A stretch of DNA of 64,000 nt from Agarophyton chilense (Eukaryota; Rhodophyta; Florideophyceae; Gracilariales; Gracilariaceae). Made by a program: the position numbers and the translations under genes. How positions within the stretch are numbered: position 1 is the first letter of the stretch; every line of letters starts with the position of its first letter. Below are positions 45,190-56,689 of this stretch, piece after piece. The notes under the pieces are model-generated. The model was given only the letters and a program-made list of their open reading frames with translations. It was not told the DNA's origin and did no database searches. The DNA lies in the NCBI GenBank assembly GCA_030374765.1, contig JARGXX010000001.1, positions 1,550,001 to 1,614,000 of the forward strand. Reading direction: 5' to 3'.

Positions 45190-47220
45190 ATGTCGCCGCC
45201 TACCCGTGGTTCCAGGACTGGATCGAACCGTCAAGCGGATTCAGTGCCCCCGGCCCCGCCTAGGTCGAGGAGCTCAATTCCCGAAGGTCGGAACGATTCC
45301 GGTATCGATCCGGACACTCGGAGAGCACCCTCAGTGGTTTCAGGTCCTCGAGAGGTCGTGGCTGTGGGCCCAGCTCCAGTGGTGGAGACCCCCTCAGCAG
45401 GACCCCGAAGTCGGGCCGACCCTGAATTACAGCGCCTGGAGACTCGAATCGATATCGCCAACGCGGCTCACGTCGAGCTCCTTCAGGAGGTTACTACCCT
45501 CCGCCTCAAGGTGGAGGACGCCCAGGTGCGGGGAGTCGCCGACGGCCTTCGTACCCTGAGGAGGGATGTGAACTCCCTTTTGGAAAGCTTTCGTACCCCT
45601 GAGATCTTTATCCAGCAGTACCGGAGCCTCGTGGAGGAACACCGCGTGCACGCGGAACGCTTCCGAGCTCGGCTGGACACCTTCGAGGCCATTATCCGTA
45701 TGGACGGAGACACAGAAGCCTCGAAGGATAAACCCAACGTTTCGGAAGACGAAGAACACCGCTCCGCTAAACGGGACCGCCGCAAGTCCAGGAAGAGGGT
45801 TCACCTCCAAGAGGATTTATCGGATTCCGATCCCAATCGCTCGTCATCGAGTTCGTCCTCCGAATCTTCGAATAGTGAAGATGGACGCCGGTCATCCTGG
45901 GCGACTCGGTCGAAGGCTACTGACACCTCTCAAGGGGCAATCCGTACCCGGAAGAAGGGTAGGAAACACCTTGGATTAAAGGAGCTGAAGCCGACGAATA
46001 CTCTCTATCGGAAGCTGCTATCGTACCGCTATTACCGGTTGGATAACCCTTCGGGAGATCGAACATCCCGCGGAACGGGTAGGGTCAAGGACTACATCAA
46101 AAGGCTGAGCATCACCCTACAGAAGAGGGAGTTCACAGGAACAGACCCAATTCTGGTGCTCGATTTCCTTGCGAGGTTCGTCCAGGAGGCTGACATCCTC
46201 GGTATGAGTGAAGCGCAAGCGTATCTTGCATTACCCTATTTCTTAAAGGGGATGGCTGAAGACCAGTTCAGCTCCGTCCGTGGATCATCCCGTGCCTCGG
46301 AAGGGGGAGTTACGTGCTGGCCCGAAGAGGTGCCGTACCTCTTGAGGTCATACGCTACTGGAAATGCGATTCAGGAAGCAATCCTTGCATTAATGGATAC
46401 GCGGCAGAAGCCGATGGAAACCGAAACGGTGTATTCAACTCGCTTGAATAAAGCGTTTCACCGATGCGGGAATGTATTCCCCGCCTACGAGAGATGAACC
46501 ATGTTTGTGGATGATTTGGACCCCTCGATAAGGGCATTGGTTGCCCGACATCGGAAAGAGAAGCGCAAGCTGACCTACTTGGAACTGGTTCAGTACGCCC
46601 AGGCTGAGGGGGATACTCTCTGTGCCCGGCAGAACCGAAAGAGTCGGCCGACACGTGCACTCCTCGCCGATGGAGGTAACTCGTCTTTGTCACTCGCAGG
46701 AGGCCCTGCCCCTGTGGGGGTCAATGATAACATTCACTTCATGGGAAGTAACCCCGAATCTATGGGTACGTCTGAGTTGCCGTCGACATCCGCTCCGACT
46801 ACGGATGAAGACCCTGCGCTCTATACCCAAGGACGGAGGGTGCCAGCCGCATCGCTACCTTTTGCGAATACCGCTGCTCGGTTCTCTCGCCCCGGATGGA
46901 GGGATACAGCACCACGTCGCGTGGATTCACGTCCACAACCGAACCCGGCAGAGCTGATTTGCTATTTGTGTTACCTCCGTGGTCACAAAGCACCAGACTG
47001 CACATTTCCCCTGCGGGAGGGTTCACGAATTATCGCTCAGTACGAGGCTCTGACCCCGGAGGAGAAAGCTCGAGTCCCGAGTAGGTCCTATGAGGAACAA
47101 AAGATACTCCGAGCTCACCTTGCTGACAGGGATACAAAACTTGTACCCGCGAACGGGGAACAACCGGTCCCCTTCCAGGCAGCTGCACCGAATTCGGTGG
47201 GGTTCGCTTCGAAAAACTAA
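45190..47220 (+). pseudogene. Gag of Gypsy B, interrupted by one TGA
   Basis: This is the capsid/nucleocapsid polyprotein of the retrotransposon particle. The first ORF (45190-46497) has a proline/serine-rich start, a coiled coil (about 45420-45700), a basic patch with a serine run (KSRKRV...SSSSSSESS) and the Gag core beginning YRKLLSYRYYRL (about 46008). TGA at 46495-46497 falls inside the core. The same frame continues MFVDDLDPSIRALVARHR to a CX2CX4HX4C zinc knuckle (CYLCYLRGHKAPDC, about 46961-47002) and stops at 47220. Pol lies in another frame from 47223. The start at 45190 is the first ATG of the frame. The TGA either truncates Gag or is read through; I cannot tell which. Confidence 0.75.
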
Positions 47221-47222
47221 AC

Positions 47223-50200
47223 TTGGGAGTCTCCACTGCGGGAGGGGCGTCTTCTAAGCCGGAGTTGAAGACGCCCGAGGCGCTCCAGCTTCGCTCCCCA
47301 GCTGTGACTATCCTTTCAAGGAGAACGGCTGACACCGACGTTAACTCGGGATACTTTAGTGTCCTTCGTCGCCCGTGGATACGGTCCCGTAATCTCCGTA
47401 TTCCGGATCGAGTTATGGTAATGGCCAAGGGGAATTATATAGTATTCGCCGACTTCGGCCTGTCCAACCAGTTTATGGTTCGTTAAATATCTGTCCTGGA
47501 TACAGGAGCCGCTCCTAACTTAATTCATGTTGAATTGTTACCCCCGCTGCTCCGGGTCCAAGTTCGTACCGGTCCACGTTTGGATATCGCCGATGCGAAC
47601 AACAACCCGCTACAGACACTGGGTACAATTTCCCTCATGGTGAGGTTAGGCCCCTATCTCGTTCAGCTAGAGTTTATTGTATGCAAGTCACTTGCAGCAC
47701 CAGTCATACTGGGTTGTGACTTTTGCGACCGCTTCGTGGAAGCCATCCGTCCTCGAAATAGAACTGTGGAACTCGAAGACGGGTCTAAGATCCCAATCGT
47801 TCGTAAACCCTTACAGGGAGCAGTGCGAACACGCGTTCCTCTCCCTGTCGCGCAGGAATCTGTGAAGAAGGACCCGGTGTCTACACGGGTAAAGGTTGCG
47901 AAGTCAGTGGCTATCCCGCCAGAAACCCAGGTTTGGGTCACAGTTGTTACCAAGCAAATTGGTGTGCATGTGGTACAACCGAACCCGTCTCTGTATACGC
48001 GGCGTCAACTCGCCCTTGCGAATGGGGTTGTCTCCGTGGAACCGGATAAACCTTTCAAGGTTTTGGTAGCCAACTTTGGAAAGACAACGCAGCATTTGGT
48101 CAAACACCAGATCCTGGGTTCTGTTCTTCCACACCCGCATGCGGTCGTACCTACAAAGATCTCTATCGCAGAGGTCCTTGGTGTGGCGGACCCTAAGGAG
48201 GGGGAGGACACTGCCGAAATCGCGGAAGACGGTGAGCATACGACTGCAGCTCCACACGCTGAACACTTTAAACCTCAGAAGGTTACGGCCCCTATCACAG
48301 GGGCAGACCACACAGATCCTGTTCAGGAATTGGAGAAATGGGATCTCAACCATGTACCCGCATCTCATCGGGAGAAGCTGAGGCACATGCTTCGTGAATT
48401 TACCCCCATGTGGGATGGTTCCCTTGGATCTATTGGGATTACAGAACACCGCATCGACTTGTTACCGAACACTCGGCCTATTGCCCAACACCCTTACAGG
48501 GCTGGAACGAAAGCTCGGGAAGAGGAGAAATCTCAGGTGGAGAAGATGCTTAAAGCGGGCGTAATTGAACCTGCCCAGTCCGCTTGGGCCTCACCAGTGG
48601 TTTTAGTTCCGAAACCGGATGGATCGTGGCGTTTCTGCATCGAGTTCAGACGCCTGAACGAGGTAACCATTAAGGATGTGTACCCGATCCCTCGGATGGA
48701 CGAATACATCGACTCCCTTGGGAGCGCTACTGTTTTCTGTACCCTCGACGCCAATTCGGGCTACTGGCAAGTCCCTATTAGGGAGGAAGATCGAGACAAA
48801 ACGGCTTTCGTGTGTCATCAAGGACTTTTCCGATTCCGGAGGATGCCTTTTGGGTTGACAAATGCCCCCGCAACGTTTCACCGGGCGATAGACATTCTGT
48901 TGGCTCCCTTCAAGTGGAGGACGTGTCTAGTGTATTTAGACGACATTATTGTCTTCTCCAACAACCTGGATGACCATCTCGAACACATCAGGGACGTAAT
49001 GAAGATACTCCGCGACGCGGGAATCACCTTGAAACTCAAGAAGTGCGAGTTTTTCACCGATTCGGTTAAGTATCTGGGTCATATCATCCGTCCCGGACAG
49101 CTTTCAATCGATGAAGTACGAGTGAAATCCTTGAAGGAAGCAAAACACCCGAAAACTCAAACGGAGTTGCGATCCTTCTTAGGTCTGTGTAACGTGTATC
49201 GCCGATTCGTCCCGATCTTTGCGGATATTGCCACCCCCCTCAACAGGCTCCTGACGAAGGGACAACCAGTTGAACTGGAACCTTTTGGCGACGCGGAAGC
49301 GTCTGCCTTCACGGCACTGGTGAATGCCGTAACATCACCGCCAATCTTGGCTCTACCCAATCCTGGGCTCCCTTACGAATTGGACACCGATGCTAGTGCA
49401 AACCAAGTAGGGTGTGCACTGTTCCAATCCTCTGAGGATGGTGAACGTCACACTATTGGGTACTGGTCACGTTCCCTGAATGTCCATGAAAGGAACTACT
49501 CGGTCTCCGAGAAAGAATGTTTAGCCGTTGTGTGGGCCTTAGCTACACTTCGCCCCTATCTGATGGGTACTCGTTTCAAAGTCCATACGGACCACGCATG
49601 CTTGCGTTGGCTCCTGGAGATCTCCGAACCCTCGGGCCGCCTTATGCGCTGGCGTCTCCGACTGTCGGAATTCGACTTTGAGATCCTGTACAAGAAAGGG
49701 AAGCTGAACACTCAGGCTGATGCACTATCCCGCTTGGTAACCACAGCGGAAACGGAACCCTACGAGGACGATGACATCCCATGTTTTATGGTATCGGACC
49801 TCGAGGGAGGAGCTCAACCGCTGACGGATGATGTTTGTGACGATATACTCGTCAACGAGAGTCTGGATTCGCCAACCGGCTCTTTTATACCTATCTCTCC
49901 AGAGGAGATGATACGTGAGCAACAGCTCGACCCATTCTGTACACGGATTCGGGCTCGCCTCAACGGAGGATTTCAGTTACCTTTCGAAAACGACGATCAG
50001 GGTTACCTAATCAGGACCGTTGGACCTCGCCCGAGGATAGTGGTGCCGCACACCCTACAACAGAGGGTATTACACCTCACTCACTATGTGAAGGTTGGCG
50101 CCCACCCCGGGGGAAGAAAACTGTACCTCACGTTGAGAAGGGACTTTTAATGGTCGGCAATGGCATTCGATTGTTACGCCGTCAGACGGGCCTGCGCCAA

Positions 50201-50400
50201 TTGCGCCAAGAATGACGTCAAACTTCGGAAGCACTCTAAGAAGTTGACGCTGTTCCCGGCACGGGCTCTACTCAAATGCGTGGCCATAGACATCCTAGGG
50301 GAGTTTATCAGGACGCCCCGAGCTCATCGGTATCTGCTGGTCATTTCTGACAGATTCTCTAAGCTAACGAGAACTGTGCCGCTGAAGCGGATCACCCCAA
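47223..50400 (+). pseudogene. Pol of Gypsy B: protease, reverse transcriptase, RNase H, integrase N-terminus
   Basis: This is one frame. The protease has the LDTGA active site at 47496-47510, preceded by an in-frame TAA (47484-47486). Reverse transcriptase starts near 48530 with VIEPAQSAWASPVVLVPKPD and has YLDD at 48933-48944. RNase H follows, with ELDTDASANQVGCALF (about 49376) and VHTDHACLRWL (about 49590). Next come the integrase zinc-binding residues (HYVKVGAHPG and CANC). An in-frame TAA (50148-50150) lies where the family pattern has a tyrosine before W. The frame ends at about 50398. After VPLKRIT the sequence jumps to the segment normally found after the catalytic core, so the second Asp and the Glu of the DDE triad are missing. 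Confidence 0.85.
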
Positions 50401-50410
50401 AAATTGGGAC

Positions 50411-52290
50411 TTGTACACAGACGCTATCACGTATGCATACAACACCCAGGTACATCGGGTTACATCGTTATCCCCATTCGAACTGGTACTGTCGAGGACA
50501 CCGCCGCCGGTCGCCATCGAGGCTCAACCGACGCTGTCAACGTACCCGTCACCGGGATTGTACCGAAAAGCCTGGAACGAGTGGCTTACGAAGATGGTGC
50601 CGATAGCCCGGAAAGAAATAGACAAAGCTCAACGCGCCTACAAGAAGGACTTTGACAATCGGGTTCGCAAACCTCTACCTCAAGTGGAGCCCGACGACTT
50701 CGTCTTCCTTCGAAAGGAATACTACAATCCTGAAAAGGAACGTAGGCACAAGCTTTCGCCAATTGTGGACGGACCCTATCGTGTGGTTTCTGTAGACCCG
50801 GACACGGTGGTATTGGATATCGCTAACCGCCACGAACTGATCTCCAGGGACCGCATCACACGAGCGCCCAACCCAAATGTGGAAGTGGTGTCGGCACCAA
50901 CGCCCTCCACAGGGGATGATTCAACGGAAGTTAACCCGTCAGGCGGAGATTCGAACACCCGCCCCATTATACTTCCGCACCCAGAACGTGGTTTAACCGA
51001 CCTACCGGAAACTTCGGATACTCCCGAACCTGGGCCCGCTCCCTCAAGGGCCCAGCCAACGAACTCTTACAGAGTTACTCCCCCATTGGAGGTAATCAAG
51101 CCTCCTGGCTCTCCGCCTAAGGAGGGGGAGGAGGAATTAGTTCATTCGCAGGACGATGTTTCGGCGTCAGCCAGTCGCACTAACAGGGAATCTAGTTCTC
51201 ACAGTGAGACGGCGAGCCCGACCGAGCCGGCGACAGAGAAGTCACAACCCCAGCATATGGGTAGCGACATCACAGCCGACCCAGCCGAGCACGACGTCAG
51301 AAAAGATGACGAAAACCCGCCTAGGGAGAGTCGTGTGGAGAACTCTGCATCCGGAACGCCTACAGAGCCGACGATCACCTGCCGCCGCGGACGAGACACT
51401 GAGGTGTCGCACACTCAAACCCCGCTTTCTCGGGAACAAGCTGTGTCAGCGGACCCGCACGGGGAAGATCTCGACGGCGAGGTTGACCAAATTTGGCTCT
51501 CCGTTATGGAATGGGAATAGGAACTCCTATGGAGACACTGGAACCCTCAGGAATGGGAAAAAATGAGTGAGACCCTTCGGGGACAGCTCAGGAGAGTGCT
51601 AGCGCGTGCCGAAAGCGCCACCTCACATCCGCATAGGCAGATTTTCCCGCACAAGGAACGGTCACCCCACACGGGGCGCCCGCGCATTTGTGTGGCACAC
51701 TTCGAATGGCACCGAGCCAATCAAAAGACTCTGACGACCAACCGTCGCGCAAACCGCCTCCGTCGCACGGAGCGTTGCACAGGAGCAACCTTCGTCCCTG
51801 TAGCTCGGGTTGACGTTGAAGTCTTACCCCCCTGAGATTGGAGACGCTACCGCGTCGCGGTTTCTCAACCGTCACGGAATCTAAGAACACCGTTGTTATC
51901 GGGAAGATCTCAGTTTTAAGAAGAACCCAAAACTGGGCCGTTTTGACTCCGTAGACGGAAGTTACAACGTAGCCCACAGGCCACTCGGCGCCGTTTGGAC
52001 GAAGTGCTGAGACCCGCTCGCAACACGGAAAAGAACCCACCGGGGTGTGTCTAGACCCTACGTTGACACCCTCAAGGGAACTAGAGCGTTCCAAGATTGA
52101 AGAGAAGCCCGAACAGGGAAAAGTGTACCCGCAGGAATTCGTTATCGATCGCATCGTGCGTCCCATCTACACCCCCGAGGGAGAAGTTCGCTACCAAGTC
52201 CGATGGTACTGATTCTCGCCTGATGAGGATACAGTGGAACCCATGGAGCACATTCCGAGGTCTAAGGTTTTATCCTATCACCGACGCGCT
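50411..52290 (+). pseudogene. Gypsy B integrase C-terminal domain, linker and chromodomain
   Basis: The frame 50411-51520 starts inside integrase (TDAITYAYNTQVH) and carries the C-terminal GPY-like part (SPIVDGPYRVVSVDPDTVVL). A long acidic/serine linker follows and reaches TAG at 51518-51520. The same frame continues to 51835. A one-base change in a C-run leads to the last frame with two TAGs, then the chromodomain FVIDRIVRPIYTPEGEVRYQ-VRWY. TGA at 52210-52212 takes the place of the family glycine, followed by FSPDEDTVEPMEHIP. The chromodomain would direct integration to chromatin. The deletion upstream shifts the frame relative to pol. Confidence 0.7.
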
Positions 52291-52499
52291 CGGGTAACCT
52301 TGCCTCCAAGTCTGGATCGTGCCCAAGTCGGGTAAGCCACCACGGGAACTGGTGTGGATGCGACCTCGAAGTGAGGAAGATGTTGGACCTCTGAAGAGGA
52401 ATTGAGGAGAGTATCCCGAAGAACACGTATTGAGAGGGAATGTTTACTGGCCCTCGGCCTAGCGCCGTTAACCGGGGAACACAGCACCGGTTATCGGGA

Positions 52500-52675
52500 C
52501 GGTTTATGATAAAAAAAGGAAAAGAAGACCCACGAAGTGGAGAAGAAGATTAAGAAGAAGATTGGACCCTAGGAAGGGAAGAAGAGGAAGACGAAGATGA
52601 AGAAGATCCTAAGAAGGAAGAAGAAAAGAAGTAGAAGTTAAGATCCTAGGAAGGAAGAAGAAACGAAGTTACGCA
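52500..52675 (+). repeat. 170-bp polypurine stretch
   Basis: This is almost continuous A/G (units such as GAAGAAG, AAGGAAG) with few pyrimidines. It lies between the chromodomain and the 3' end of the antisense frame. It is too long for a normal priming tract. It could be a low-complexity spacer, a second priming site or a structure-forming element. Confidence 0.65.
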
Positions 52676-52735
52676 AATATCAGAAGTTTACTATTGTCGC
52701 CAAGCTATGGACTCCACAATTGCCCGAAGGCGGAA

Positions 52736-54631
52736 CTACGGAAAGCCCGAGGAGGGACCCGCCCCACCGTTGGGATTCTGACCCTGATGGTACGCCGAGG
52801 CGAAAGCCAACATCTGGCTCACATCCGTCATACCCGGGGGAATCGGAATACCTGCGTTCACGAGGACTTGTCGCACACTATCCGCTTGCGGAGTGGCAAC
52901 CGGCGCCTGCGCAAGGGTGTTCACACCCCACCCGGGGGGAGCAGATGGACCTCCACCGGATGCATTCGCCGCCGCAGCTGAGGGCGTTCCCACTGGTTGG
53001 AAGGGTGCAGATGGCTCCACAGGGAGTACTCCACTAGGAGCTGGCATGTCGTTACCCAAGGCTGGATCGTCCAGGTCTACTGGAGGCTCGTACTCGTAAT
53101 CGTCGGTATAAATGAACCCCGTCGGGTGTCCCACCGGCATCGGTCGAGGCGAGTCAATCAGCGCCCGTGCTTGCGCCGCGCTGATGCGAACCCCTTCGAA
53201 GGGATTGTAATAGACCCAGTTACCGGAGCCCGGATCGTACCGGCCAGGAGACTTGTCTCGCGCGGATCCTTCCCCTGCAGGCTGATTTTCCACTGGAACT
53301 CGATCCCATTGGGTGTTGTCGATCACGTCCAAGATTGGATACAGGTCCTGCACGCTGCTGGCCGAACCCAACGCTGGGACAAGGTCGATCTGACGCATGA
53401 TGGTCCGTAGCATCGGAGGAATATACCAGATACGGAAATTGTCATGAGCATCCCAGAGGAGGTGCGCCGCTACGCGGGCTGCCCACTCGGCTGCAACAAG
53501 GGCCCAGTATCCCGAGTTCGGGTCGTGCATCAAACGAGACCCGATATAGTAGATGCATGGGAGCAGTTCAGCAACGCACCCTCGGGGGACTTCGACCTTA
53601 CTACACCAAGCTGGAAGGGGCACGAATCGCCCAACCTTCGCCGTGTTACGGATACGCTCCAGTTCCACGTGAGGATACGGGACACGGAACCCGAAACGGG
53701 AGCGCGAGCGGCGCTCGAAGCGCACGCGTCGATCGAACCCATACTGGGTAAACTGCCGTTGAAGGTACCTGAATTCAGCCCGAAGGATGGGACGACTTCA
53801 TTGGAGCATATCATCTCCGAGAGGAAAACCCGGTCCGCGGAACTCGGCTTCGAGAAAGGCTGCCAGGTTATCCCCGTAGGAGACCTCATCGTACATGCGG
53901 TAATAGGCGACATCGAACCCGTACTCCGGGGGAACCAGATGGTCAAAGCGTGACCTCTCCAATCGCTGGTAGGCCAGAGCCGCCATCGCTGCGCGCGCCT
54001 TGTCCAGGGACTCCCCGCGACGGCGGTATAGATACTGAGGCTCTATGGCTACCCGCGCCCTCCAATCGGGAGAACGTACAACCTCGACAGGTAGGCCACC
54101 CGGCAATAAGCCGTCCTCCACGTAGGAGTCGATGAGCTCATCGTCGTGAACCGCTGTCGGATGGAACCACGGAGCGCGGGAATATATCTCCGGATCGGTA
54201 AGGGGACTCCACCTTCCAAAGGATTCGTTTGAGATCCAACCTCTGGAGTTTGCTACGAAGGGCATCGCATGAGCGGAGTTCCACGCCACCGCGTTAATGT
54301 CCAAATCCTCCTGAGGTTGTCGGTTGCTCGCCGAGGCGGAAGGTTCGGTACCTGACAGAGCCGCATCCAAACCGGAGAAATATCCACCCTGCTGGGGAGC
54401 TTCGTTTTCCGCCGGCGCGGAGGCCGATGGCCCCAAGAGTGGGTTGAGGACGTATGGGTTCATTCCCTTGAGAGGGCTGGTTGAGACTGCTGTTGCGAGA
54501 AGTTGCTTATCGCCGAAAGTCGGAGGAGTAGAAGAAAGTTGTACCGATGTGCCGGTTTTGTGGCAATCATCAGAAGTGGTGAAGGACCCCATTGGGAGAG
54601 AAGTATATATAGTGACCGGAAAGCGAGACAC
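52736..54631 (-). pseudogene. Antisense reading frame of Gypsy B, 631 codons, one TGA
   Basis: A minus-strand frame starts at ATG 54631, 43 bp inside the 3' LTR, and runs to 52736 with a single in-frame TGA (53798-53800). The N-terminal third is serine/threonine-rich. A middle region (about 54290-53400) has folded character with aromatic motifs such as WNSAHAMPFVANSRGW, YLYRRRGESLDKARAAMAAL and NFRIWYIPPMLRTIMRQIDL. The C-terminal third is rich in proline, alanine and glycine. No domain is recognised. Its position and strand match the antisense frame of element A, so this looks like a family-level gene transcribed towards pol, probably from the 3' LTR. Confidence 0.6.
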
Positions 54632-54658
54632 CAGCCGCTCCGAATGTTCTTCCTCGTC

Positions 54659-54673
54659 TTAAGGAGGGGGAGA
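54659..54673 (+). promoter_or_regulatory. Polypurine tract of Gypsy B
   Basis: TTAAGGAGGGGGAGA lies directly before the 3' LTR and primes plus-strand synthesis in this element class. Confidence 0.8.
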
Positions 54674-55589
54674 TGTAGAGCAACGCCCAGTTAGGGGATA
54701 CTTGAAGATGCAACTCATAGAATGAGGATTGAACCCTCCGAGGGTTATGACTATGATCCCCTCTAAGGTGTGCTGAGGTGGCACTGTTTTCTGGTTAGAG
54801 TTCGCCTACGAAGTGACAATTCGGATCGCCCATGGTTGGATTGGCCCCGTGATACACGTGGCTTAATTTTGGCACTGATTTTCGGATATTTGTTAGAACG
54901 TTGGACTTTTGGGCCCTGACAGTGGGATCTCCACGCGTATGGCCCTGAGCAGGTGTGCACTACTGTAGAGTTTAGTTAGTGGGCCCTACTTAGGGAGATG
55001 AGATCTGACAGTCCGAAGCTCAAAGTAAATGGGAACCAAGGTTGGTCTTCGATACCTTTAGAGGTTCTTCGTCGCCATCGTTTCGGCCTTACAACCCGGA
55101 ACGGGCTCTGGTTAGCAACGCCTGCGTAGGGACACGACTCCACTTGGAGAGTGCCCACGTTTGGGTTCCGTGCAACCACCCCCTTGGGACCGCTCAGACG
55201 ACCTGCGTGCACGATACCCCGTGGGGGTTCTGCTTACTTGTTGCTTGCTTTTTGTGTTTCCTTTCGAGGACAGGTTTTCGCCCCTGTATTGGGTTTCTTT
55301 TGTTGTTTCGCCCCTTTTCTGGTTCTCGGGTCCGGTGCCTGTTAGTGCCCGACCCTCGCCCCGTTTTTCCTCTTCGCCGGATTTTCCCCCATTCTTTGGG
55401 ATACCCATACCCATTCCCGATCCAACGGTTTCTACCCCTCACCTCCGTCGGTACTGCCGGAATCCCCCGTGGGAGTTACACCCCACACTACGGGTGGAAC
55501 GGAGGGCTCTGTCTCTGAGTGTGCCTCCCCCAGGGAGCAAGGCTTCGAACACCTTGAGAGCACTTCCCGTCGCCGGGTTTTGCTCCACA
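54674..55589 (+). repeat. 3' LTR of Gypsy B (916 bp)
   Basis: Begins TGTAGAGCAACG and ends GCTCCACA. The five differences from the 5' LTR seen by eye are single substitutions, four of them in the last 110 bp. Confidence 0.9.
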
Positions 55590-55594
55590 GGCAC

Positions 55595-55816
55595 CGTTAG
55601 GATACTAAATTACCCCCTTTGGTACATTAGTTCCACCAATCTGTCTTCAAGCCATCGTTTCCATAGCTTCGACCTGTAGGACTACGCACTAAACGCCAGC
55701 CCATTGCCCTAATTACTCTGGGAGTGCAGCCATCAAGGATTCGAACCTTAGGACCCGCTATACCACGCTACCCCAGGTTGAGACCAGTAGGTTGATCTTC
55801 CAGTCATTGCGTCACA
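55595..55816 (+). repeat. 3' LTR of Gypsy A, second part
   Basis: It continues the sequence interrupted at 44046 (ACTAAATTACCCCCTTTGGTA...GTCACA) and matches 21150-21365. On the minus strand it carries TAGCGTGGTATAGC and GGTTCGAATCC, resembling a tRNA D-arm and a perfect B box without the anticodon arm. Confidence 0.75.
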
Positions 55817-55829
55817 CTCTCAAACTTCT

Positions 55830-56665
55830 CCCACACCCCGTCAGCCTGCCTTTGTAAGTGACGCCAGAACAATACCACTCTCAGACCTCATTACCTCACA
55901 CAGGCTCCTCCGCCTCAACCCCCTCTCCAACCCATTTTTCCTCAAATATATCTTCTCCCCAGACACCATTTCCATCCTCTCAAAAATAGAAACCACCTCA
56001 CTCTCCTCCTTCATCACCATTTCCCTCGAACCAATTTCCCTCCATGAGCACCACCCCGACATTTGTCCCTTCCATCTCACCGTCGTTAAGTGTGCATCAA
56101 CCGTCGGTGGATACATCTCCACAATGCAGAATTCTCGCACGAAACAAAACGAAATCGCATTGACGGATCTCTCCATCCCAGTCATTCAACGCATCTTCGC
56201 CGCTCTCTCCTTTGATCCCTCCAAGTCTCCAAAGTTCTCACACTTCATCGTTGCCCGCAGAAGCTCCACCACCTCTTCCACACCATCTGGGTGTGCAACC
56301 CCAACTCCCTCATTCGACTGTCATCAACAAAGACCCCTAACACCTCCATCAAACTCTCATTCGTTCAGTTCATGGAGGTAGTTTCCCCCAGAAACAACAT
56401 CTACGAAGCTCTAATCTGCATTTCCCTTTGCCAGACCACTACCGACGAACACAACCACACGGTGCACTGTGTACCTATCTCATTAGCCTCAACCTCTGAA
56501 AATCTCCCTCTTTGGTTCGGTCTCATACCTTCTTCCTCCATCCTCGGCTCCGTCCATGTCCTCCGAAAGAACTACAGCACACTCCCTTTCACACCACGCC
56601 GCGACTGGAGATCACCGGTTTTACCTCAACCGTTTTTATCGCGACCCAGGTGTGAAAATAGTCAT
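55830..56665 (+). pseudogene. Plavaka-like transposase C-terminal fragment, copy 3
   Basis: The translation SDLITSHRLLRLNPLSNPFF onwards aligns with SDLITAHKFLRANPHSTISS of copies 1 and 2, through IQRIFAALSFDPSKSPKFSH to VHVLRKNYSTLPFTP. Similarity is roughly half the residues. It keeps the tyrosine (56573-56575) that is a stop in the other copies. Frame changes occur near 56340 and 56600. The N-terminal part is absent because Gypsy A abuts at 55816. Confidence 0.7.
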
Positions 56666-56689
56666 TAAACCGTCGCCTTAATTCACGTC

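Larger units (their letters stand above)
44047..55589 (+). mobile_element. Ty3/Gypsy element B (inner, young), 11.5 kb
   Basis: Two 916-bp LTRs flank a primer site, gag, pol (protease, RT, RNase H, truncated integrase), chromodomain, polypurine stretch, antisense frame and 3' polypurine tract. Flanking pentamers GGAAC and GGCAC are a probable 5-bp target duplication with one mismatch. LTRs differ at about five positions by eye, so insertion was recent. Despite that, pol lacks the integrase catalytic centre, and stops occur in gag, pol and the chromodomain. Confidence 0.9.
20920..55816 (+). mobile_element. Ty3/Gypsy element A (outer), opened by two nested insertions
   Basis: The two LTRs (20920-21365 and 43823-44046 plus 55595-55816) flank a primer site, gag, an integrase tail, a chromodomain and an antisense frame. 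Two insertions interrupt it: a DNA transposon in gag (23402-39808) and Gypsy B in the 3' LTR (44047-55589). Removing both leaves about 7 kb. Protease, reverse transcriptase, RNase H and the integrase core are absent: gag sequence at 40028 is followed within about 100 bp by integrase C-terminal sequence. It is therefore an internally deleted, non-autonomous element. The DNA 5' to it and 3' to it do not obviously belong together, and no target duplication was found. Confidence 0.8.

Noticed and set aside
47223..50400. Functional autonomous Gypsy pol
   Set aside because: The integrase catalytic centre is missing, and in-frame TAA codons lie before the protease and within integrase.
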